From an uncultured Saprospiraceae bacterium (GTDB taxonomy: Bacteria; Bacteroidota; Bacteroidia; Chitinophagales; Saprospiraceae), in contig CALGLU010000030.1 in the NCBI GenBank assembly GCA_937959275.1, forward strand, positions 1 to 64,000: a stretch of DNA of 64,000 nucleotides, read 5' to 3'. The notes beneath the pieces are model-generated. The model searched no databases. It was not told the DNA's origin and worked only from the letters and a program-made list of their open reading frames with translations. The translations under genes were made by a program, and so were the position numbers. Positions 1-8,827 of this stretch are shown here, in pieces (the stretch's first letter is position 1; every line of letters begins with the position of its first letter).

Positions 1-136
1 GTCATATCAACATTTTGCTTGACGCTTCCTTCAGATTCCTCCTCACGAAGGACACCCTTGCGATCGGCTAACGATTCCTGTCAAATAGGCTCGTTCGGGA
101 CTTTAACCCTAAACGTGTGTAGTATGCATGGCACAC
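1..136 (-). mobile_element. Group II intron, 5' end only (runs off the left edge)
   Basis: Read on the minus strand from position 136, the sequence opens with GTGTG, the consensus 5' end of bacterial group II introns. It continues with the domain I landmarks I know from such introns: a GGTTAAAGTCCCGAAC block near 92-77, GCCGATCGCAAGGGTGTCC near 72-54, and GAGGAATCTGAAGGAAGC near 44-27. Only about 136 nt are inside the window, so the intron-encoded reverse transcriptase, if present, lies off the left edge. The intron sits a few bases after a T-tailed hairpin that follows susD, the kind of terminator target favoured by group IIC introns. Identification is by recalled motif similarity; class and completeness are not known. 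Confidence 0.72.
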
Positions 137-139
137 AAA

Positions 140-165
140 AACGACAAAACCAAGATTGGTCTTGC
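140..165 (-). terminator. Terminator-like hairpin downstream of susD
   Basis: On the minus strand an AAGACCA / TGGTTTT stem (one G-T pair) with a 4-nt loop is followed by a T-rich tail, about 80 nt after the susD stop. It could end the susC-susD transcript. The group II intron begins directly after the T tract. Confidence 0.5.
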
Positions 166-245
166 CGCTTATAAAACTATCTACTTTATTGAAAAAACTA
201 TATTACGTCTAGATTAAAAAAATCTAGATATTCATATGCATGTTA

Positions 246-1847
246 TCAATTGATAAGACCTGGTAATTGATCTAATTCACCCGGTGGTATTGGGGCAAAA
301 TAATTATCTGTACCTAACGAACCAAGAATAGGATTTGAAGCTTCTGACAAGGGTAGAGCTGAAGGATTTCCATCAGCGTCAAACGAAGTACCTACAGAAA
401 CTTGAGGATCTCTATTTCCCAAAGCATCCTGCACTCGTTGCATTCTAACTAAATCATACCACCGCTGATATTCCCCTGCTAATTCCCATTTCTTTTCAGT
501 ATATGCTAATTCGGCAAGATCACCTTCTGTTAGATCAACATCTGAATTGGGCTCATCTACCGGCAAACCATTTGACCTTCTCCTAACCATATTTAAGGCT
601 TCCCATGCTGCCGCACTGTCACTTCCACTTCGACCTGATGCCTCTGCAAAGGTCAATAGCACTTCTGCATAACGCATGATATAATCTGCACGAGAATTTT
701 GAAACCCATTGAAGATATCATCCTCCCAAGGTCCTGTGATTTTTGCAAAGACTGGATTTTGCTGATCTTTAAATTCCGTCCATTGGATCGTACTGGCTGC
801 AGATGAAGGATCAGTTGTCACTCTTCCGTTTGCTCCTATAGGAACTTCAGTATGATAGGTGACCTCTTTGCGATAATTATCAGGCATATCTTCAAAGAAT
901 CTAATTTCTGCAAAAGATTCCTGCCATCCACCAAAATCACCAGGCAACCCAAGCTTTCCAGTTTTTCGATTGCCACGACCACAGGGTTGACAGTGAGATA
1001 AAGTAAAGACGCCTTCCGGATTTGCCGCTCCTGCAAGCGTGTAAAGGGTTGCCATATCCGGCACTAAAGAAAATCCATGACTCCCTGCATTATCGATCAC
1101 TTGCTTAGCACTCGCTGCGGCTTGAGCGTATTTGCCAGTATCACTTGTTGGATAACCCGCCCAATCCATATACAGTCTCGCCAGAAAAGCTCTTGCTGAA
1201 CCTTGATTCGGTCGAGTCGCGCCTACATTACTGGAAGCTGGCAACAATGATTCTGCAGACGTATAATCACTTTCAATTTGTTGAAAAATAGCTTCGCGAG
1301 AGGCAAGTCCTATTTCAAAATCTGGTACGACATCAAGCACCAATGGTATTTGTTCAAACACTCTAATTAAGTGATGATAACAATAGGCTCTTATAAAGTG
1401 TGCTTCACCCACCAATCTATCTTGTTCTGCCTTCTCAGGAAAATTAGCTTCTGTCGAGTTAACTAAAACTGTATTCGCAGCCCGAATGGCACTATAGAGA
1501 CCATTGTAGGTTCCTCTCGTCCTCGCATTTCCATTACTCACTGCACGTTGATCATATTCTCTAAAGTCTGCTTTATTACTGGCTCTATGTGTCGTCAAAT
1601 CGTCTCCTCCCCAAGCGGCCACCCATGCAGTGGTCATCCGTAATGCAGCCCACATGCGGTCATAGGCACCAGTTACAGCTAAGTCCATTTCTGCTACATT
1701 GCTGTACGGCAAAACAGCCAACTGAGATAATCCCGGATCTTCTTCTAAATCAAACTGCTCACAACCTGAAAAGGTCATGCAAAAACTCAAGGCAACAAAT
1801 AAAATAAGTGCTCTTGAAATAATTGATATTTTATATTTTGAAATCAT
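246..1847 (-). CDS. susD: SusD/RagB-family nutrient-binding outer membrane lipoprotein
   Basis: Surface lipoprotein that binds oligosaccharide and acts as the lid of the paired SusC channel. The 533-residue product has a signal sequence ending in a lipobox (SGC, Cys29). Next comes a SusD-like N-terminal TPR segment with the typical WNxxY-like region (about 60-240), then a RagB/SusD C-terminal region containing the family hallmarks R-Y-A-E-V-L-L-F-A-E-A near 390 and W-E-L-A-G-E-Y-Q-R-W-Y-D-L-V-R near 455. It lies 32 bp after susC on the same strand, so the two are co-transcribed. The length is normal for the family. The substrate cannot be read from the sequence; the neighbouring GH117/GH16/sulfatase genes suggest a sulfated red-algal galactan. 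Confidence 0.95.
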   Translation of the reverse strand: MISKYKISIISRALILFVALSFCMTFSGCEQFDLEEDPGLSQLAVLPYSNVAEMDLAVTGAYDRMWAALRMTTAWVAAWGGDDLTTHRASNKADFREYDQRAVSNGNARTRGTYNGLYSAIRAANTVLVNSTEANFPEKAEQDRLVGEAHFIRAYCYHHLIRVFEQIPLVLDVVPDFEIGLASREAIFQQIESDYTSAESLLPASSNVGATRPNQGSARAFLARLYMDWAGYPTSDTGKYAQAAASAKQVIDNAGSHGFSLVPDMATLYTLAGAANPEGVFTLSHCQPCGRGNRKTGKLGLPGDFGGWQESFAEIRFFEDMPDNYRKEVTYHTEVPIGANGRVTTDPSSAASTIQWTEFKDQQNPVFAKITGPWEDDIFNGFQNSRADYIMRYAEVLLTFAEASGRSGSDSAAAWEALNMVRRRSNGLPVDEPNSDVDLTEGDLAELAYTEKKWELAGEYQRWYDLVRMQRVQDALGNRDPQVSVGTSFDADGNPSALPLSEASNPILGSLGTDNYFAPIPPGELDQLPGLIN

Positions 1848-1879
1848 GTTATTATTTTTTTATTCAAAGAATTGTTGTC

Positions 1880-4800
1880 TTAAAATCCTAATTTAATTCC
1901 AAAGGTTAATGTCCTTGGATTAGGATAGGCTCCGATATTAATTCCAGGAGCAACATCCTCTGTTCCCTGACCTGACTTTCTTGAAGACAGTTCTGGATCA
2001 TAGCCAGAGTAACCAGTAATTAACAAAAGATTTTGACCGCTAGCATATACTTTAAGAGACATATCTGTCGCCCCAACACTTCCAAAATTATAGCCTAGGT
2101 TTAGATTTGTAAGCCGAATAAAATCTCCTTTCTCGATATACCGAGATGAGTTATAAAACTGCACCGTTGCTGGAATATCAGTTTCATTTTGTGGTGTCCA
2201 TTGGTTCACCTGATCGGCTGCCATAAAACTTCTTGAATCTCCTGCGCCACCCGTAATCATCGCTTGTTGAATATTATAAATATCAAATCCATGCATCCCT
2301 TGAAAAAAGACATTCAAGTCAAAATTCTTAAACGAGAATCCATTGTTAAATCCCCAGACAAATTCTGGTGTACCGTTTCCAATTGTCCCAAAGGCAATTT
2401 CTCCATCTGCGTCTCTTTCATATTTAACATCTCCAGGATTTTTACCAAATTCAGCCGCTTGTGTTGCTTCGCTCGTTTTCCAAGTCCCTAAAAATGTAGC
2501 TCCTTGGAATTGACCTAAAGGCTGGCCAAGTTGAATCGTATTCAAGACTCTTGACTGTCCACCAGGAGATGTGTACAAACCCTGAATCTCTTCTAAATCA
2601 TTATACAATTTGGTAACCTCATTTTTAACATAAGAGGCATTAAAATCAGCACTCCAATCAAAGTCAGCAGTATTAATAATTGTATACCCTAATCCAATAT
2701 CGATTCCAGCATTCTTTACTTCACCAACATTTTGATTTCGGATTCCTCCACCAAATGTCGCTGGTACTGGCGTCGCTAGTAATAAGTCTGTCGTCTTCTT
2801 GGTGAATACCTCGACAGTAAAATTACCTCTTCCATCCAATATGCCTAAATCAACGCCTAGGTTTGTTTGTGTCGTCGTTTCCCATGTCAAATCTGCATTT
2901 TCAAAACTGGTTAATACCGTACCCGCATTAGCAGAATTAAAATCAAAGGAGTATCTAAAATTAGTACCTAAACCACCAAATGTACTGTACGGCCCAACAT
3001 TTTGATTCCCCACTTGCCCCCATCCTAATCTAACCTTCAAACTACTTATCGAAGACGAATTATCAACTAGGCTATTTAAACTATAACCAACGGCAAGAGA
3101 TGGAAAAAATCCCCATCGTTGATCTGCTCTAAACACAGAGGTCCCATCATATCGTCCAGTTGCCGTTACGAATAAGTTGTTATCCATAACATACTCGGCG
3201 CGCAACATATACGAAGACAGTTCTCTTTCTGAAAACCCATTACTCACTGTTTGGCCTGCACCTGGAGCTAACTCAGCAAAATAAAATCCATTTGGCAGAC
3301 TTAAATCTTGAGCCGACCAGCCATTGAAAATGTTCTGTTGATTTGTGTATTCCTGTACACCCGTCAACTTCAAATCATTAGATCCAAAAGAATTTTGCCA
3401 CGTCAGAATATTACTGATTTGGTAAGATTCATTTTTATTATTTCCAAAATTAGTATGTGGTAAAAAGTCATCACCAACCTCTACATCATATACTTGATTA
3501 TTAACAGATGTCAACTGCGTCCCAGCATTCAAGGTATAACTCAATTGATCTGTTATTTTATAGGTACCAATAAACGCAGTGCTCAATTGATCAGATGTTC
3601 GTTGTGCATCACTTTCTAATAATGTTCGAACAACATTATCATTTAACGATCCAATCCCCTTGATTGATCTAAAGTTATACGCACCAGAGTCGTCAAAAAT
3701 TGGAGTGGTTGGATCCCAAGTCAAAGCTTTGGCAACTAAACTTCCCTGACCATTACCTGCAAAGGTAAAATCATTTTGAACGACATCTCTATTACCAAAC
3801 AAATTGATACCGATCTTAAGTCGATCACTGACTTGAGCTTCAATATTTGATCGCAAAGAAAGTTGGTTGAATCCTGTATTCAAAACGATTCCTTCTTGAT
3901 CTCTATAAATCCCAGAAACATAATAGTTGATATTCCCTTCTGACCCACTGACAGAAGCACTTAAATTATGTCCAATTCCCGTCTGAAATATTTCGTCCTG
4001 GTAGTTCGTACCACCATTTGATTGCAAACTAGAAATTTCAGCATCTGTGAAATTTGGATTACCTCCGGCATTGACACGTCTTAAATTTTCTAGCCTTGCG
4101 AATTCTGCTGGGGTGTCTGCAAGAGTTGGCAATAAACTAGGCACTGAAGATGAAGTCATAAAGTAATCAAGTTCAACCTTTCCTTTGCCCTGACCTCGTT
4201 TTGTTGTTATCATAATAACACCATTCGATCCTCTGACGCCATAGATTGCAGTCGCTGAGGCATCTTTCAAAACATCAATCGTCTGAATATCATTCGGATT
4301 GAGCGAACTTAAATCGACCCCTTGGATTCCATCGACCACGACAAGCGGACTATTGTTCCCTGTAATGGAGTTGACACCTCTGATTCTAATTTTAAAATTT
4401 GAACCAGGCTGACCATTGGCTTTAGCAACGGTTACACCTGCTGCTCGTCCTTGGAGAGCATCTTCTAATCGTGTGATTGGCTGGTCCTCAAATGACTCTG
4501 CAGTGACTGAGGATACAGCTCCTGTCAAATCGCTTTTCTTGACTGTCCCATAACCAATGACAACGACTTCATCAAGCTGCGTACCCTGCTGAAGAGAAAT
4601 GTCAATGACAGACTGATTCCCTACTGGCATCTCTAGCGCCGCATAGCCAGTATAGGAGAATTCCAAAATTGCATCAGAATCAGGAACAGCTAATGAATAA
4701 TTGCCATCCAAATCAGTAATAGTACCTGTACCCGTCCCTTTGACAACAACATTGACACCTATTAATGGTGAGTTATCGCTTGCATCCAAGACTTTGCCCG

Positions 4801-4894
4801 TAATGTTACTTTGGCCAAATGAAAAATTAACAACAGAAAGGAACAGTATTAAAAACTGTCCAATCCTGTGGATTTTAAATGTTCGTTTTTTCAT
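1880..4894 (-). CDS. susC: SusC/RagA-family TonB-dependent outer membrane transporter
   Basis: Energy-dependent outer membrane importer for oligosaccharides, partner of the adjacent SusD. The 1004-residue protein has a signal peptide (to about 27), a carboxypeptidase-D-like regulatory domain (about 30-105, ITGKVLDASDNSPLIGVNVV), the SusC signature DEVVVIGYGT at about 108-118, a TonB plug (about 120-230, with the VRGSNGVIMITTKRG motif), and a beta-barrel ending in an aromatic residue (LTFGIKLGF). Length and architecture are standard. Transcription would run leftwards into susD. The divergent MFS gene shares the 450-bp upstream region, which carries palindromic operator candidates. Confidence 0.96.
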   Translation of the reverse strand: MKKRTFKIHRIGQFLILFLSVVNFSFGQSNITGKVLDASDNSPLIGVNVVVKGTGTGTITDLDGNYSLAVPDSDAILEFSYTGYAALEMPVGNQSVIDISLQQGTQLDEVVVIGYGTVKKSDLTGAVSSVTAESFEDQPITRLEDALQGRAAGVTVAKANGQPGSNFKIRIRGVNSITGNNSPLVVVDGIQGVDLSSLNPNDIQTIDVLKDASATAIYGVRGSNGVIMITTKRGQGKGKVELDYFMTSSSVPSLLPTLADTPAEFARLENLRRVNAGGNPNFTDAEISSLQSNGGTNYQDEIFQTGIGHNLSASVSGSEGNINYYVSGIYRDQEGIVLNTGFNQLSLRSNIEAQVSDRLKIGINLFGNRDVVQNDFTFAGNGQGSLVAKALTWDPTTPIFDDSGAYNFRSIKGIGSLNDNVVRTLLESDAQRTSDQLSTAFIGTYKITDQLSYTLNAGTQLTSVNNQVYDVEVGDDFLPHTNFGNNKNESYQISNILTWQNSFGSNDLKLTGVQEYTNQQNIFNGWSAQDLSLPNGFYFAELAPGAGQTVSNGFSERELSSYMLRAEYVMDNNLFVTATGRYDGTSVFRADQRWGFFPSLAVGYSLNSLVDNSSSISSLKVRLGWGQVGNQNVGPYSTFGGLGTNFRYSFDFNSANAGTVLTSFENADLTWETTTQTNLGVDLGILDGRGNFTVEVFTKKTTDLLLATPVPATFGGGIRNQNVGEVKNAGIDIGLGYTIINTADFDWSADFNASYVKNEVTKLYNDLEEIQGLYTSPGGQSRVLNTIQLGQPLGQFQGATFLGTWKTSEATQAAEFGKNPGDVKYERDADGEIAFGTIGNGTPEFVWGFNNGFSFKNFDLNVFFQGMHGFDIYNIQQAMITGGAGDSRSFMAADQVNQWTPQNETDIPATVQFYNSSRYIEKGDFIRLTNLNLGYNFGSVGATDMSLKVYASGQNLLLITGYSGYDPELSSRKSGQGTEDVAPGINIGAYPNPRTLTFGIKLGF

Positions 4895-4924
4895 GCATGT
4901 AGATATTAAGTTTAAAAAAAGTAA

Positions 4925-4954
4925 ATAATTTATATTCTCAATAATTAAATCAAA
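4925..4954 (-). promoter_or_regulatory. Candidate Bacteroidota promoter for susC
   Basis: On the minus strand, TTTG (4954-4951), an 18-nt spacer and TAAATTAT (4932-4925) approximate the Bacteroidota -33 TTTG / -7 TAnnTTTG arrangement, ending about 30 nt before the susC start. The spacing is one short of the usual 19-21 and the -7 box is imperfect. Confidence 0.3.
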
Positions 4955-5138
4955 TACACATTCTGGCCGTGTGACAAACCAATTGTTTTCGATTTTATCT
5001 TAAAAGTTAACTATACTTCGCCTATCCAGTGACAAAACAACACTTGACAAAAACTGAACAATACCATATCATCTATTGAAAAACCAGCTCCCATCAATAC
5101 TTTATTAAGGATGAATGTTCATTTTTGGTCTCTAGCAT

Positions 5139-5180
5139 AGGTCATTCAATGACAAACGTGATCTAGTCATAAAATGACCT
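5139..5180. promoter_or_regulatory. Paired palindromic operator candidate between susC and the MFS gene
   Basis: Two perfect palindromes built from the same half-site, GTCATT-c-AATGAC (5141-5153) and GTCAT-aaa-ATGAC (5166-5178), lie with centres 25 bp apart. The pair is enclosed by an 8-bp inverted repeat, AGGTCATT / AATGACCT (5139-5146 and 5173-5180). This fits a binding site for two dimers of a repressor or activator in the divergent control region. Which regulator binds is unknown. Confidence 0.45.
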
Positions 5181-5346
5181 TGGGTCTGAATTTTAGTTTG
5201 TCTAGTTTTAATCGATTGATGAAATGCTTTAATTTGGAAGATGTTCTTTTTCTTATATGCTTGTATAATTTAGCGGCATTAAACCATCTTATCGTTCTTT
5301 TGACTTAGGGTTTATGTTCTAAAAAAGTCGTAATCAAAATCAAGCA

Positions 5347-6903
5347 ATGTTACCAACTGCTTATAAATATGCTGCCGTTGTCGCTTTAGGAGGGCTAATT
5401 TTCGGCTTGGATGCAGCGCTCATTTCAGGTACAGTTAAGTTTATCACTGAGCAATTTCAGTTGACTGATTTACAAATTGGAATGGTCGTCAGTGCGCCTG
5501 GATTTGGTGTATTACTCGCATTACCGATTGCGAGTATAATCGCTGATAAATACGGTCGCAAACGAACACTTCAATTAATTGCAGGATTATTTATTGTCTC
5601 AGCATGCTTATCAGCAATTGCACCAAATTTTGTTTGCTTGGTCGCAGCTAGATTTATTGGAGGATTAGCATTCACCTCAATTACACTAGCGTCTATGTAC
5701 ATTGGAGAAATTGCACCGACCGATATCAGAGGCAAATTAGTAGCAACGATTCAAATTAATATTGTCATCGGTTTATCTGCGGCTTATTTTATTAATTTTC
5801 TCATTTTACAAGCCTCTAATTCGGAAGCTGCATGGATTTCTACACTTGGATTTGACGATCATATCTGGCGCTGGATGTTGGCATCTGAGATTTTACCAGC
5901 ACTCGTTTGGCTATACCTCTTGCGAACAATCCCAAGGAGTCCTCGCTGGCTATTACTTATGTCTAGAGATGATGAAGCTAGGCAAGTATTATCAACATTA
6001 TTACCACCTGACCAAATAGAAAGTGAGGTACAGCAGATTCAATCAAGCTTCAATGTGGGTGAAAAAAGTGCTCCACTGATGTCTCAATTAAAATCACTGG
6101 TGAGTCCTGCCATTCGTACTGCTTTCATCATTGGGTTAGTGTTTGCAGTGGTTCAGCAAATTACTGGGATTAACGCCATTCTCTTTTATGCGCCAACTGT
6201 CTTTGAGCAGTTAGGTATTGGGACCGATGCAGCTTTTATGCAAGCTGTATTTGTTGGCTTAATTAGTTTGATATTTACCGTCTTGGCTTTGTCCTTTATC
6301 GACAGAGTTGGCAGGAGGCCTATGACTTTATGGGGATTGTTGTGGGCTGTTTCTAGTTTATTGATTTGCGCGTATGGGTTTCATACGTCGACATATTCTT
6401 TAACGCAAGAATCCATCAGCAACCTCTCCGAGCATTTTGGTGAAACTAAGCTAACTGCATTGGTGGGTGTCGTCTATGATTCAGATATATCCTTTATGGC
6501 AGGTATTTCTGAAGTGCTGGGCAGTGATGTTGTGAGATCAAATTCAAGTGAGTTACTTAGAGCTGCCGGTAATATTCCTACAAAGCTCATCTTATTTGGA
6601 ATTTTAAGTTTTATTGCCGCATTCCAGTTTTCAGTAGGGCCAGTGATGTGGGTTGTCTTTTCAGAAATCTTTTCAACAAGGATTAGAGGTGTTGCTATTC
6701 CGACTGTTGCCCTTGTTACAAGCGTAACTAGTTATTTAGTGCAGCAGTTTTTCCCTTGGCAGCTATCCAATATGGGAGCCAGAGATATCTTTCTATTTTA
6801 TGCTATTTCTGCCGGTATAGGCTTAATTATCCTGTTTAAAATATTACCGGAAACGAAAGGGAAAACGATTGAAGAGATTGAGAAGGAATTGGCACGTGAG
6901 TAA
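5347..6903 (+). CDS. MFS sugar porter (XylE/GalP-like proton symporter)
   Basis: Inner membrane transporter of the sugar porter family. The 518-residue protein shows about 12 hydrophobic segments and the family signatures: DKYGRKRT after TM2, a PESPRWL-like P-R-S-P-R-W-L-L in the central loop, QQITGINAILFYAP in TM7, DRVGRRP after TM8, and the C-terminal PETKGKTIEEIEKEL. An unusually long hydrophilic stretch (about 345-410) lies between TM9 and TM10. It is divergent from susCD and ahead of the GH117 gene, so it probably imports a monosaccharide or short oligosaccharide released from the galactan, such as galactose or anhydrogalactose. The substrate is inference. Confidence 0.92.
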   Translation: MLPTAYKYAAVVALGGLIFGLDAALISGTVKFITEQFQLTDLQIGMVVSAPGFGVLLALPIASIIADKYGRKRTLQLIAGLFIVSACLSAIAPNFVCLVAARFIGGLAFTSITLASMYIGEIAPTDIRGKLVATIQINIVIGLSAAYFINFLILQASNSEAAWISTLGFDDHIWRWMLASEILPALVWLYLLRTIPRSPRWLLLMSRDDEARQVLSTLLPPDQIESEVQQIQSSFNVGEKSAPLMSQLKSLVSPAIRTAFIIGLVFAVVQQITGINAILFYAPTVFEQLGIGTDAAFMQAVFVGLISLIFTVLALSFIDRVGRRPMTLWGLLWAVSSLLICAYGFHTSTYSLTQESISNLSEHFGETKLTALVGVVYDSDISFMAGISEVLGSDVVRSNSSELLRAAGNIPTKLILFGILSFIAAFQFSVGPVMWVVFSEIFSTRIRGVAIPTVALVTSVTSYLVQQFFPWQLSNMGARDIFLFYAISAGIGLIILFKILPETKGKTIEEIEKELARE

Positions 6904-6954
6904 TTTATTGAGATTCTTATGGGATACAGTATCGAGTATGAGATTCAAAATCAA

Positions 6955-7345
6955 GTTGCTTACCGGTCAGGCAGCTTCAAAAAAGCGCGCGTCATTCTGA
7001 ACTCGATTCAGAATCTGATTTGTGAAAAGCCTAGAAGATCACTAAAAAATTCGATAAGAAGGAGAAAAGCGACGATGGCAAGTACTATCTGAGTAACAAG
7101 TTCAAGAAATATATTGATAAGCCATCAAATAATCTGGACGCGATAATCGTAGATTACGTGCCATGATGAGATCCTGAATCGAGCCTGCCTACCGGTCAGG
7201 CAGGTTCAGGATGACGGTACAACTGGAAGTGTAGTGTTTAAAAAATCCGTGTCATACCGAGCCAACTAATATGTTTAAGGCTTTACCGTTTTTCTCATTA
7301 CTCTAATTTTATTGGCGTGTAGTGGGAATTGGTTTCTCGGAATGG
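6955..7345. repeat. Cluster of short imperfect palindromic intergenic repeats
   Basis: The gap after the MFS gene holds several related units: TTACCGGTCAGGCAGC at 6961, ATTCTGAA-ctcg-ATTCAGAAT near 6993-7013, a nested palindrome at about 7174-7214 (TCCTGAA..CCTGCCT-ACCGGT-c-AGGCAGG..TTCAGGA), and GGTTTCTCGGAATG near 7331. Cognate units recur at 25.88-26.23 kb, so this is a dispersed family, REP/MITE-like in style. No transposase is present. Confidence 0.6.
7035..7166 (+). pseudogene. Possible gene remnant, 43 codons without a start
   Basis: Between palindromic repeats, an open frame bounded by TAG (7032-7034) and TGA (7164-7166) encodes a lysine-rich, coding-looking peptide (KSDDGKYYLSNKFKKYID in its middle) with no initiation codon. 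It may be a decayed gene fragment carried with the repeats. I do not recognise a family, and chance is possible. Confidence 0.25.
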
Positions 7346-7375
7346 CCATTGGAGGACAATTGTAATTTCATAAAA

Positions 7376-8614
7376 TCACTTCTTCACAGTGACACCTTTC
7401 GCAACATGCGTCGTCCTACGCTTCCCTTCAAATCTGCGGATATATTGATAATCTCCCGTCTTATATTGATGTGTTAATCCCCATTCAAACGCACTAAATG
7501 GTTCTCCTTGTATTTCAGTATCAAGTGTTCGATTTAAGCCAATGGCATGGGGAGCTCCCTTAATCACAGATTGAATTTCAAAATTAATCCCATCAGGTGA
7601 CCACTGAATGGTATTTTTTTCCGGACCGTCAGTTGTGATTAATGCAGCGATTCCTCCATCTCTATGCCAGACGCATATTTCGTGACCACTATTTGATATC
7701 GGATTATACAGTGACTTGGTATAGGGACCCAAGGGATCTTCTGCGATAGCAACCCCATGCCTGATTTCACGACCTCCCCAAGTGATTTCTTCTCCCATTT
7801 GTTCACCTTTATAATACAAATAGAATTTACCTTTATATGCCATCAAGCAAGGGTCATGCACTTTATGGCTGTCAAAGTCACCTTTTTTTTCTACCATAAA
7901 TCGATTCTGCTCTTCTCCTTTCCAAATGCCATTATCCGCAGGGCTCAATATTGGCTCTTCACTTTTTGTCCACGGTCCGTGAGGCGAATCAGCCCAAGAC
8001 AGTCCAACTTGATTTTTAACTCTGACATTATAAGGAGATTTCACAGTTTGATATGTCAGATAATATTTCCCTTTATGTTCAAGGATTTCTACTGTAAAGA
8101 CTGATCGATCATCATATGAACCTTTTGGCCCTCGCGGAACAGCTAAACCTTCTTCCTTCCAAGTCCAGCCATCTTCTGAGCTTGCATACCAAATGTCACA
8201 CCTGTCCCAGGGGAACACTTTTTCATTCTCGATATCTCCACCAAAGCCTTGACTGGGCCCAACGCTTTTTGAATACCAGCAATAGTATCTTCCTTCATGT
8301 CGAATGAGAGCACTTGGATCTCTTCTAACCACCCCTTCTTCATATGCAAAATCTCCTTTTAAATCATAGACTTTGAATTCACCAAACCACTCATTCCCCA
8401 AATCTGGCCAAGCTAAGGCCCGCTTAGAGGCTGCGCTGAGATAGTCACGATTTGTAATCCCTAATTTATCAAGTTGTTCATCTGTGTATTCGGCTTCCAT
8501 TGAAGGTTGATTTAGACTTTGGAGATCTTGATTGCACGATATGATGACTAAACTTATACTTACCAAGCATATGAGGTATTGAATAAAGGAAACAAATTTA
8601 GATGTCAATAACAT
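7376..8614 (-). CDS. GH117 exo-alpha-1,3-(3,6-anhydro)-L-galactosidase lipoprotein
   Basis: Releases 3,6-anhydro-L-galactose from the non-reducing end of neoagaro-oligosaccharides. The 412-residue product has a lipoprotein signal (IISC, Cys27) followed by the five-bladed propeller of GH117. Family catalytic positions are visible: RRDPSALI (Asp99), [10 protein letters not shown] (Asp254) and NSGHEICVW (His311, Glu312). The spacings 155 and 58 match the Asp/Asp/Glu triad I recall for AhgA (97/252/310) and BpGH117 (90/245/303, with His302 as the unusual acid), so the enzyme should be active. It is transcribed away from the TPR-LuxR gene. Its product feeds the aldehyde dehydrogenase and cycloisomerase encoded further on. 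Confidence 0.93.
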   Translation of the reverse strand: MLLTSKFVSFIQYLICLVSISLVIISCNQDLQSLNQPSMEAEYTDEQLDKLGITNRDYLSAASKRALAWPDLGNEWFGEFKVYDLKGDFAYEEGVVRRDPSALIRHEGRYYCWYSKSVGPSQGFGGDIENEKVFPWDRCDIWYASSEDGWTWKEEGLAVPRGPKGSYDDRSVFTVEILEHKGKYYLTYQTVKSPYNVRVKNQVGLSWADSPHGPWTKSEEPILSPADNGIWKGEEQNRFMVEKKGDFDSHKVHDPCLMAYKGKFYLYYKGEQMGEEITWGGREIRHGVAIAEDPLGPYTKSLYNPISNSGHEICVWHRDGGIAALITTDGPEKNTIQWSPDGINFEIQSVIKGAPHAIGLNRTLDTEIQGEPFSAFEWGLTHQYKTGDYQYIRRFEGKRRTTHVAKGVTVKK

Positions 8615-8827
8615 AAACGAGAATAAGAAGATTTAACCTGAAAGATAACTTTAGAATTTAACTCAAAATAATTGAATTAATGTGAAACTAAAATTCGTGA
8701 TACTTAACTATTACTGAACATTATAATATATGGTAAATGAATAGACCTCCATTCAAATTTAGTGCGTTCTATCGACGGCTGTAAATATTTTAGTGTATCT
8801 TAAACAAGTCATTATGGAAATAGTATC

